From NCBI GenBank assembly GCA_003451935.1, contig DMJA01000262.1, positions 1 to 5,549 of the forward strand: 5,549 bases of DNA, read 5' to 3'. Position 1 is the first letter of the stretch; each line of letters begins with the position of its first letter. The position numbers and the translations under genes were made by a program. The stretch comes from Verrucomicrobiota bacterium (lineage in GTDB: Bacteria; Verrucomicrobiota; Kiritimatiellia; CAIQIC01; Lenti-01). This document shows positions 1 through 5,549 of the stretch, piece after piece. The notes beneath the pieces were generated by a model. That model saw only the letters and a program-made list of their open reading frames with translations. It did no database searches and was not told the DNA's origin.

Positions 1-1160
1 TCGTAGCGGCGCTTGTGGTCTTTGATGCCGGCGAGGCGGAAGGCGCCTCCTCGGTAGGGGGCGAAAATGTGGTCGGCGCCGTCGCGGGGCACGCCGTAGT
101 TGAAAATGTCTTCGTACTGGCGATAGGTGACGGGCACGCGGGTGTCGAGCATGGCGCGGTGCTGGTCGGTGAAGAGGTGGGCGCGGTAGCCGCGCTGGAC
201 GATCCCCGAGAAGAATTCGGCCATGCAGCCGGAGCCGTAGGAAAAGAGACCGATTCGTTTGTCGTCGAGGGCCTCGGGGGCATTGTCGAGAAGCGAGGCG
301 AAGGCCTCGTAGACGCAGGCGGCGTAAGTGTTGCCGGTGAGGCGATTGTATTTCAGCGCGTAGTCGAGGAGACGGTGCTGCTCCTCCTGGGGCGGCAATT
401 CGGCGCCGTCGGCCTTGCAGAGGCGTTCGAAGGATTTGTAGGCGATTTTGGTGAAGGGGAGGTGGAAGCAGTAGTGGGCGTGGTCGGCGAGTCCGCGCTT
501 CGAGGCGGCCTTGTAGTTGTTCCAGGCATCGATGAGCGTGGTGAGGTACATGCGGGTGGAGTACTTGCCATCGACGAGCGCTTCCTCGCGGTAGTTGGGC
601 CGCCAGAAGTCCATGATGTCCTCGGTGTAGAAACCCGATTCCGGTTCGAGGGCGAGGACGCGCGGATGCGCGGAGACGAGCATGGCGACGGCGCCGGCGC
701 CCTGCGTGGGCTCGCCGGGGCTGGCGAGGTCGTAGCGGGCGATGTCGGCGGCAAGGACGAGGGCTTTGGTGTGCGGGCGGGCGGCGACCATCGCGGCAGC
801 CATGCGGAGGCTGGCGGTCGCGCCGTAGCAGGCTTCCTTGACCTCGATGCAACGGCAGGCGGAGGGAAGGCCGAGCAGCTTGTGGCAGAAGCAGGCCGCG
901 GCCTTGGACTGGTCGATGCCCGATTCGGTGGCGAAGATCAGCAGCTCGATGTTGTCGCGCCCGGCCTTTTCGACGACGGGCAACGCCGCGTTGGCGGCGA
1001 GCGTGACGATGTCCTGGTCCGGCGGCACGACGGCCATGCGCTCCTGGCCGATGCCGACGACGAACTTGTCGGGATCCACGCCGCGTTTTTCCGCAAGCGT
1101 GCGCAGATCCATGAAGTAGGACGGCGTGTGGAAGGAAATGAGATCGATGCCAATTTTCAT
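1..1160 (-). CDS. mvaS: Hydroxymethylglutaryl-CoA synthase (3' end cut by window edge)
   Basis: Condenses acetyl-CoA with acetoacetyl-CoA to HMG-CoA, the first committed step of the mevalonate route to isoprenoids; cytosolic. I translated it by hand from the ATG at 1158-1160: 386 codons are visible and no stop is reached before base 1. The thiolase-fold catalytic residues fall exactly at the numbering known for bacterial MvaS: Glu79 in ATESG, Cys111 (acyl-enzyme nucleophile) in EACYGAT and His233 in HLPFTK. This agreement fixes the start. The SYGSGC loop (307-312) and the final I-x-DH-x-R-x-Y (379-386) are also typical. Family members are about 383-390 residues, so only a few C-terminal residues are missing. 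No Shine-Dalgarno is visible upstream. Leucine codons are mostly CTC. The polyketide beta-branching HMG-CoA synthases are a related alternative, but they are usually longer (around 420) and sit in PKS clusters; that is less likely here. Confidence 0.95.
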   Translation of the reverse strand, partial: MKIGIDLISFHTPSYFMDLRTLAEKRGVDPDKFVVGIGQERMAVVPPDQDIVTLAANAALPVVEKAGRDNIELLIFATESGIDQSKAAACFCHKLLGLPSACRCIEVKEACYGATASLRMAAAMVAARPHTKALVLAADIARYDLASPGEPTQGAGAVAMLVSAHPRVLALEPESGFYTEDIMDFWRPNYREEALVDGKYSTRMYLTTLIDAWNNYKAASKRGLADHAHYCFHLPFTKIAYKSFERLCKADGAELPPQEEQHRLLDYALKYNRLTGNTYAACVYEAFASLLDNAPEALDDKRIGLFSYGSGCMAEFFSGIVQRGYRAHLFTDQHRAMLDTRVPVTYRQYEDIFNYGVPRDGADHIFAPYRGGAFRLAGIKDHKRRY

Positions 1161-1227
1161 TTGGTTGAAAAGTCCGGATCCAAGGGCCAGATGGAAGCTG
1201 CAAACAACAGAAATTCCCAGCGGCAGA

Positions 1228-1257
1228 ACTCTACAATTCTTTTGGGATGGAATGCAA
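1228..1257 (-). promoter_or_regulatory. Weak sigma-70-like promoter candidate for mvaS
   Basis: On the minus strand, TTGCAT (1252-1257) is followed after 18 bases by TAGAGT (1228-1233). These match the -35 and -10 consensus at 3/6 and 4/6 positions. The -10 lies about 68 bases upstream of the mvaS ATG. An imperfect palindrome (1226-1241, arms AGAA/TTCT) overlaps the -10 and could be an operator. The match is weak, and the position in the divergent spacer is the main support. Confidence 0.22.
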
Positions 1258-1292
1258 GTAAAGGGCGACAGTAAAGGCGAGGGCCAGGAGAA

Positions 1293-1327
1293 AGGGGCTT
1301 GATATTCATGCCCCTCTTGTCAGGGGC
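1293..1327. repeat. Three-arm inverted-repeat cluster in the divergent spacer
   Basis: AGGGGC (1293-1298), GCCCCT (1310-1315) and AGGGGC (1322-1327) form two overlapping perfect 6-bp dyads. The middle arm can pair with the left arm (11-base loop) or the right arm (6-base loop), but not both. The right half also contains TTGTCA (1317-1322), a 5/6 match to a -35 box on the plus strand, though no good -10 follows. It lies 52-86 bases before the MBOAT start, so it is either a nested operator or an alternative-hairpin leader. No T-tract follows, so it is not a standard terminator. Confidence 0.45.
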
Positions 1328-1378
1328 GGCGGGATATGCAATCTTTCCGAGTTTGAAATAGGATCCATATTTCTTCCT

Positions 1379-2905
1379 GTGGTTTTTAGTTCCATTACAT
1401 TTCTATTCTGGTTCTTGCCTTTTGCCTTGGTCGCCTATTATGCGTGCATCTTTCCCTGGCGGAAGAGCCCGGAATCCAGCGGCCAGGGGCAGGTAGGCGG
1501 GTTTCAGCCTTTATCGTCGGCAGGCACCGAGTTCGGAAATCTTTCTCTGCTTGCCGCCAGCCTTCTCTTCTATTTTTGGGGCGAGCAAAGCCGGATTTAC
1601 ATTTTGTTCGTAGCCATTGGCTTGAATTTCGCGGCGGGGATTTTGTTGGGGGCTCAGGACCCTGCAGATGGTTTGCGCCGGCGGCGTGCGCGCCAGCGGA
1701 TCCTGCTCCTGGCCGTGGCGGGCAATCTGGGGATGCTAATCTATTTCAAGTACCTGAATTTTTTGGCGGGATTGCTGGGCGAGGTGGGGGGCGCGCCATC
1801 GGTGGAATCCATCGCCTTGCCGTTGGGCATCAGCTTTTTCGTTTTTCAGGCCATGAGCTACACGATCGATGTGTACCGGGGAACCGTGCCGCCGGCCCGC
1901 GGCCTGGTGGCGTTTGCCTGCTACATCACGATGTTTCCCCAGTTGGTGGCGGGGCCCATCGTCCGCTATTGTGATGTGGCGAGCCAACTCCAGCGGCGGC
2001 AGCTGAGCCTGGACAAGGTGGCTTCGGGAATCCGGCGGTTCATCATCGGGCTGGCCAAGAAAGTGCTCATTGCAAACCAGGTGGCCCTCTTGGCGGACAA
2101 GGCCTTCGGACTTGCAGCCGACGAGGTGACCTTTGGCGCGGCCTGGATCGGGACGATTGCCTACACGCTCCAGATCTACTTCGATTTCAGCGGCTATTCC
2201 GACATGGCCATCGGGCTCGGACGGATGTTCGGCTTCGAGTTCCTGGAGAATTTCAATTACCCGTACCTGTCGCGTTCGGTGCAGGAATTTTGGCGACGCT
2301 GGCACATCTCGCTATCCACCTGGTTCCGGGACTATCTCTATGTTCCGCTGGGCGGAAACAGGGGGACGACGGCGCGGACCTATTTCAACCTGTGGGTGGT
2401 GTTTGCGCTGTGCGGGTTCTGGCACGGCGCCAGCGTGAACTTTCTGTTGTGGGGGATGTACCATGGATTGTTCCTGGTGCTGGAGCGGGCGTTCCGGGGG
2501 CGCAGCGTAGGCCCGCGTCTTCTCGGGCACGGCTACACCCTGTTGGTGGTCATGTTCGGTTGGGTCCTGTTCCGCGCCGAAGCATGGGGCCAGACGCTGG
2601 CCTTTTGGAAGGCGATGGTAGGACTCGGGGCGTCGCTACCGGGCGGAAGCGAAGTGTGGATCTGGTTTGGCAACGATGTCCGGATCGCCATGGTGGGAGG
2701 CATCCTGTTCTCCATGCCGGTGTTCCCGGCCCTATCCCGGTGGCTTCAAGGCATCTGGGCCGACCCACAAAGGGGGGATGTCGCGGGCGGGAAGGGGGCG
2801 ATCTACCTAGCTCTCCGGTTGGTGGTGATCTGGGCATTGTTCTTGGCCTGTGTGCCCTGCCTGGTGGCGGATACCTACAACCCTTTCATCTATTTCCGGT
2901 TTTAG
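1379..2905 (+). CDS. AlgI-like MBOAT polysaccharide O-acetyltransferase
   Basis: Polytopic inner-membrane acyltransferase, expected to carry acetyl from a cytoplasmic donor to a periplasmic SGNH partner for O-acetylation of an exported glycan. The 508 residues match the AlgI class at both ends: MVFSSITFLFWFLP at the N-terminus and YNPFIYFRF at the C-terminus. Many hydrophobic segments are visible, for example about 3-24, 55-68, 72-92, 107-125 and 334-367. The MBOAT core includes YFDFSGYSDMAIG (267-279), FWRRWHISLSTWFRDY (304-319), VPLGGNRG (322-329) and WHG with the likely catalytic His349; a second conserved His is 362 in YHG. The GTG start is chosen because MVFSS is the family N-terminus; only a distant AGGA (1360-1363) precedes it. 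A polar stretch at about 26-53 seems longer than usual. The next gene starts one base after the stop, suggesting translational coupling. The acetylated polymer cannot be told from this window. Confidence 0.92.
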   Translation: MVFSSITFLFWFLPFALVAYYACIFPWRKSPESSGQGQVGGFQPLSSAGTEFGNLSLLAASLLFYFWGEQSRIYILFVAIGLNFAAGILLGAQDPADGLRRRRARQRILLLAVAGNLGMLIYFKYLNFLAGLLGEVGGAPSVESIALPLGISFFVFQAMSYTIDVYRGTVPPARGLVAFACYITMFPQLVAGPIVRYCDVASQLQRRQLSLDKVASGIRRFIIGLAKKVLIANQVALLADKAFGLAADEVTFGAAWIGTIAYTLQIYFDFSGYSDMAIGLGRMFGFEFLENFNYPYLSRSVQEFWRRWHISLSTWFRDYLYVPLGGNRGTTARTYFNLWVVFALCGFWHGASVNFLLWGMYHGLFLVLERAFRGRSVGPRLLGHGYTLLVVMFGWVLFRAEAWGQTLAFWKAMVGLGASLPGGSEVWIWFGNDVRIAMVGGILFSMPVFPALSRWLQGIWADPQRGDVAGGKGAIYLALRLVVIWALFLACVPCLVADTYNPFIYFRF

Positions 2906-2906
2906 A

Positions 2907-4085
2907 ATGGGCGCGAACAGGCATCTTGAGGGCGTGCAGTCGAGGCGGATGGCCATAGATGCCGTGTGCACCTGTGTGTTGTTCCTGCTGGTCCTGTTCG
3001 CCCCTCTGGCCTTGACGGGCCTAGGCATCGGCCGCGACGACCAGATTCTGGTGCAGTCCGAATACCGGATTCCTTCGCCCAGGCCGGCGTTCCCCCCCGG
3101 GATTTCCGGTTTCATGGCATTCCCGTTGCAATGGGATGACTATTGGCGCGATGCCTTTCCGTACCGTGGCCCGCTAATTCAAATCCAAGCCTATGTGCGG
3201 CACCGCATGCTGGGCGCCAACGGCCTCGAAAGCATCTTTTTGGCGGACGGCTACGTCTTTGGTTTGACGCACATTAACTACTACCGTGGCCAGGGGATGG
3301 CGAGCGACGTCGAAATCGACCGCTTCATGGAGATCCTCCGGCTGAAGCGCGAATTCTTCCAAAAGGCGGGCATTTCGTACTATTTCGTAATGGCACCCAG
3401 TCGGATTGGTTTTTGCCGCGATCTTTTTCGCGGAAGGTTCCGCCTGCCGGAACGGCATGCGCTAGCCGCCCGGATCGAGGAACGGATGCCGGAGGATGTG
3501 CGGAAATTTTACATCGCTCCAGACGCGGCGTTGCGTGCGGCGCAACGACGGCATCCGGCCCGTCTCCTGTTTTACAAGCGCGATGGCCATTGGACCGAAT
3601 GGGGGCGGACGGTCGCCGCGTCCGAAATCGTCCGCTTCCTGCGAACCGATTTCCCGTTTCTGCCTGCGCTGGATCCAGAGGCGGTTCCCTTCCACACCGT
3701 GCCGGAGCCTCCGGAGTTTTGGTATGACTTGCGTGCGCTGGGAGTGGCCTTCGATGCATTTCCCGTCCCGACGGTCGAGAAGGTATCGCCCGGTTGGGCA
3801 GAAGAATGTCGGAGACTGGAGTCGACATCAGGTCGAAGCCCCTATGCGCTGGCTTATGCTTCGGATTCTTTCATGAAAATTCTCTCCGATTGTCCGCCGG
3901 AAATCCTGTCCTTCGCCTCGGTCAAGCGATTGGGCGACTCCCTGGATGTGCTGGCATCTCCCTCCGCCTGTCAGCCGGTGCTGGATGCGAAGCCGGATGT
4001 CATATTGGAGAGCATCTACATCGACGTGCTGATGCGCTGGAACTTCCTCAAGACAAACGCGGCTTGGCAGCCGACAGCCGGATGA
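2907..4085 (+). CDS. AlgJ/AlgX-like SGNH acetyltransferase, partner of the MBOAT protein
   Basis: Predicted membrane-anchored periplasmic protein that takes acetyl from the MBOAT partner and transfers it to polysaccharide hydroxyls. It has 392 residues, about the size of Pseudomonas AlgJ. A short basic N-terminus precedes one hydrophobic segment (about 16-42), an uncleaved anchor or signal. Family marks in order: DYWRDAFPYRGPLI (78-91); FLADGYVF (111-118), the usual K-D-G-W-L-F block; the D-x-H pair Asp226/His228 in RDGHWTEWG; WYDLRALGV (272-280); the nucleophile motif SDSF with Ser321; and KPDVILES (362-369). The Asp, His, Ser order matches AlgJ/AlgX. The usual GDSF glycine is serine here. 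No C-terminal carbohydrate-binding module is visible. I chose the ATG one base after the MBOAT stop; ATG 2949, with GAGG close before it, is an alternative that still keeps the anchor. An in-frame ATG at 2850 lies inside the MBOAT gene and is unlikely. It ends 15 bases from convergent ssnA. Confidence 0.85.
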   Translation: MGANRHLEGVQSRRMAIDAVCTCVLFLLVLFAPLALTGLGIGRDDQILVQSEYRIPSPRPAFPPGISGFMAFPLQWDDYWRDAFPYRGPLIQIQAYVRHRMLGANGLESIFLADGYVFGLTHINYYRGQGMASDVEIDRFMEILRLKREFFQKAGISYYFVMAPSRIGFCRDLFRGRFRLPERHALAARIEERMPEDVRKFYIAPDAALRAAQRRHPARLLFYKRDGHWTEWGRTVAASEIVRFLRTDFPFLPALDPEAVPFHTVPEPPEFWYDLRALGVAFDAFPVPTVEKVSPGWAEECRRLESTSGRSPYALAYASDSFMKILSDCPPEILSFASVKRLGDSLDVLASPSACQPVLDAKPDVILESIYIDVLMRWNFLKTNAAWQPTAG

Positions 4086-4100
4086 GCGCCGCGTGGTGCT

Positions 4101-5420
4101 TCAGCTGAACCGTTTCCAGACCCCGCGGGCGCATTCGCGGGCCTTGGCGCAAATTTCCTGCTCGTCGAGGGTCAGGATCTTCGAATCGCGCATGAGGATT
4201 TTGCCGCGGGCGATGGTGGTGTGGACGCGGGCGTAGTTGAGGCCGTAGAGCAGGTGGCCGAGGAAGCGGCCGGGCTCGATCGGCGTGGTGGGGACATAAT
4301 CGAAGATGGCGATGTCGGCGAGCTGGCCGGCGACGAGCTGGCCGCGCGGCTCGGGGAAGCAGCGGGCGGCGATCTGCGCGTTCTTGGCAAGGAGCATGTC
4401 GCAGGCTTCGCAGAAGGCGACGCGCGGATCGGCGAGGGTCGCGCGCTGGAGCAGGTGCGCAACGCGGGCGGACGAAATCATGTGCGAGGTCATGCCGTCG
4501 GTGCCGAGGCCGAGCAGGACGCCCTTCTTGAGCAACGTCAGCATCTTCTGGGTGCCGACGGCGTTGTTCATGTTGGATTCCGGGTTGTGGACCATCATGG
4601 TGCCGGTCTGGGCGATCAGGTCCATTTCGGATTCATCGAGATGGATGCCGTGGATGAAGAGGGAATTCTGGCCCGTGAGGCCGAACTTGTGAAGGCGCTG
4701 AATGATGCGAGAGCCGTGCTTGGCGATGCAGTCGGTCTCGTCGGAGAGATCCTCGGCGACGTGAATATGGACGCCGGCCTTGGTTTCGGCACAAACCCGG
4801 GCGGTGGCTTCGAGGGTGGCGTCGGAAAGGGTCATCTGCGCGTGGAGGCCGAAGAGGGCGGTGACCTGGCCGTCGCCCGCGGCCTTCATTTTCTTGATGA
4901 AACGGGTGTTCTCGGCGACGCCGTCGGCGGGCATGTTTCGGTCGGAGGTTTCGTAGCAGAGGCAGCCGGAGAGGCCGGCCTGCCGGAAGGTTTCCTCCAT
5001 GATGTCGAGGGATCCGTCGGTGCAGGAGGGCGAAGCGTGGTGGTCGATGATGGTGGTGCAGCCGGTGTGGATGGCTTCGAGGAGGGCGACGAGGGCGGAA
5101 TAGCGGACGGCCTCGGGGTCGAGGGCGAGGTCGAGCTTCCACCACATGCGTTCAAGAATCTGGACGAAATTGGCGGCGGGCTCGCCGGGCGGGGCGAAGC
5201 CGCGGGCGAAGGAGGAGTAGAGGTGGTGGTGGGCGTTGATGAGGCCTGGCATCGCGACCATGCCCTCGGCGTCGATCACCTGCGCCCCGGCGGGGGCCTT
5301 GACGGATGGGCCGACGGCGGAAATCCTGGAATCTTCGATGAGAATCTGGCCGTTGGGGAGGATGGTGCCGGAATCATCGAGGGTGACGACGAGAGCATTT
5401 TTGATCAACATGGCGGTCAT
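4101..5420 (-). CDS. ssnA: SsnA-type amidohydrolase (putative aminohydrolase)
   Basis: Metal-dependent hydrolase of the amidohydrolase superfamily, cytosolic, 439 residues, about the length of E. coli SsnA (442). The beta-barrel metal site is visible: His64/His66 in NAHHHLYS, His220 in HIHVAED with Glu223, His257 in IHGIHL, and Asp308 in LGTDG. His193 (GLHAQMT) is also conserved in the group. SsnA-specific words are present: DHHASP (126-131), ETSDRN (157-162) and HNPESNMNN (278-286). These separate it from guanine deaminase and the AtzA/TrzN types. E. coli ssnA sits in a purine-catabolism/molybdenum hydroxylase cluster and its exact substrate is, to my knowledge, not settled; nucleobase or hydantoin-like compounds are inference. 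No such partners are seen here. The start at 5420 is supported by AGGAG seven bases upstream; an alternative Met lies three codons in. A dyad array upstream suggests specific regulation. Codons favour CTC/ATC/GCC. Confidence 0.88.
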   Translation of the reverse strand: MTAMLIKNALVVTLDDSGTILPNGQILIEDSRISAVGPSVKAPAGAQVIDAEGMVAMPGLINAHHHLYSSFARGFAPPGEPAANFVQILERMWWKLDLALDPEAVRYSALVALLEAIHTGCTTIIDHHASPSCTDGSLDIMEETFRQAGLSGCLCYETSDRNMPADGVAENTRFIKKMKAAGDGQVTALFGLHAQMTLSDATLEATARVCAETKAGVHIHVAEDLSDETDCIAKHGSRIIQRLHKFGLTGQNSLFIHGIHLDESEMDLIAQTGTMMVHNPESNMNNAVGTQKMLTLLKKGVLLGLGTDGMTSHMISSARVAHLLQRATLADPRVAFCEACDMLLAKNAQIAARCFPEPRGQLVAGQLADIAIFDYVPTTPIEPGRFLGHLLYGLNYARVHTTIARGKILMRDSKILTLDEQEICAKARECARGVWKRFS

Positions 5421-5427
5421 GGCGGTT

Positions 5428-5432
5428 CTCCT
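5428..5432 (-). promoter_or_regulatory. Ribosome binding site of ssnA
   Basis: The minus strand reads AGGAG with a seven-base spacer before ATG 5418-5420. It is the only strong Shine-Dalgarno in the window. It favours the first ATG over the second one (5409-5411), which would lie 16 bases from it. Confidence 0.8.
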
Positions 5433-5443
5433 GTGGCCGGAAG

Positions 5444-5545
5444 TTTTCCATTCTGTGGAAAATATGTTTCCACACTATGGAAAAATTCCGGGATTTTTTC
5501 CACACAATGGAAAAGTTTTTAGCACTTTTTCCACACAATGGAAAA
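5444..5545. repeat. Array of four TTTCCA-N5-TGGAAA dyads upstream of ssnA
   Basis: Four dyads are seen at 5444-5462, 5467-5483, 5496-5514 and 5527-5545. Copies 1, 3 and 4 have perfect 7-bp arms TTTTCCA/TGGAAAA; copy 2 has 6-bp arms; copy 4 extends to 8 bp. On the plus strand the centres read TTCTG, CACTA, CACAA and CACAA. Copy 1 read on the minus strand gives CAGAA, so it fits a CA[CG][AT]A centre and is inverted relative to the others. Centre-to-centre distances are 22, 30 and 31 bases, close to two, three and three helical turns. The array begins 12 bases upstream of the ssnA ribosome binding site and comes within four bases of the window edge, so more copies may follow. The best reading is a multi-site operator for ssnA or a divergent neighbour; a dispersed intergenic repeat or DnaA boxes are alternatives. 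The arms are A/T-rich and too weak for ordinary terminators. Confidence 0.85.
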
Positions 5546-5549
5546 ACTT

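Noticed and set aside
15..1274. Long 419-codon open frame on the plus strand
   Set aside because: It is antisense to mvaS, whose catalytic residues are intact. The open frame arises from the strong C-ending codon bias of mvaS, and its Gly/Val/Glu/Ala-rich product resembles no family.
1176..1366. GGATCC palindrome occurring twice in the divergent spacer (1176-1181 and 1361-1366)
   Set aside because: A six-base palindrome twice in a GC-rich region is not remarkable, and there is no shared flanking sequence.
4085..4100. Small hairpin AGCGCC/GGTGCT (one G-U pair) in the gap between convergent genes
   Set aside because: The stem is six pairs with a four-base loop and no T-tract on either side. 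On the minus strand the wobble becomes an A-C mismatch. Too weak to call a terminator.
4221..5522. Long 433-codon open frame on the plus strand opposite ssnA
   Set aside because: It is a mirror frame of a GC-biased real gene. Its product is Gly/Val/Glu-rich low complexity, and it would run through the dyad array.
5444..5545. Possible CRISPR array
   Set aside because: Repeat units are only 17-19 bases, spacers are about 4-13 bases and uneven, and the repeats are full palindromes. CRISPR repeats and spacers are longer and more regular.
5444..5545. Possible tandem rho-independent terminators
   Set aside because: The stems are 6-8 bp with only two G-C pairs, and the A/T runs are part of the stems themselves, so they would be weak hairpins.

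Overview
The window holds four protein genes and two short regulatory stretches, with no RNA genes, insertion sequences or CRISPR. The DNA is GC-rich and tightly packed, with a GTG start and a one-base gene junction, so it is bacterial. An inner-membrane/periplasmic O-acetylation pair of the AlgI/AlgJ type points to a Gram-negative (two-membrane) cell. The mevalonate-pathway gene mvaS is unusual in such cells. I cannot fix the phylum from the sequence; groups such as Verrucomicrobiota, Kiritimatiellota or Lentisphaerota are a guess only.

Layout. Positions 1-1160 (minus) carry mvaS, HMG-CoA synthase, nearly complete but running off the left edge. Positions 1161-1378 are a 218-base divergent spacer with a weak mvaS promoter candidate and a three-arm inverted-repeat cluster. 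Positions 1379-2905 (plus) encode an AlgI-like MBOAT acyltransferase, followed one base later by an AlgJ/AlgX-like SGNH protein (2907-4085). Together these look like a two-gene operon that O-acetylates an extracytoplasmic polysaccharide. Converging on it after a 15-base gap is ssnA (4101-5420, minus), an amidohydrolase of the SsnA type. Positions 5421-5549 hold the ssnA ribosome binding site and an array of at least four 17-19 base dyads, TTTCCA-N5-TGGAAA, reaching the right edge.

How they fit together. Only the MBOAT/SGNH pair clearly works as a unit. MBOAT would move acetyl groups across the membrane, and the SGNH protein would hand them to a glycan whose synthesis genes are not in view. 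mvaS (isoprenoid precursor supply) and ssnA (probably nucleobase or related amide/amidine hydrolysis) are separate units. They share a codon style rich in CTC/ATC/GCC that the acetylation pair lacks.

The most interesting signal is the dyad array upstream of ssnA: spaced near whole helical turns, one copy inverted, and also matching relaxed DnaA boxes. The enzymes themselves belong to known families; I see no evidence for a wholly new system here.
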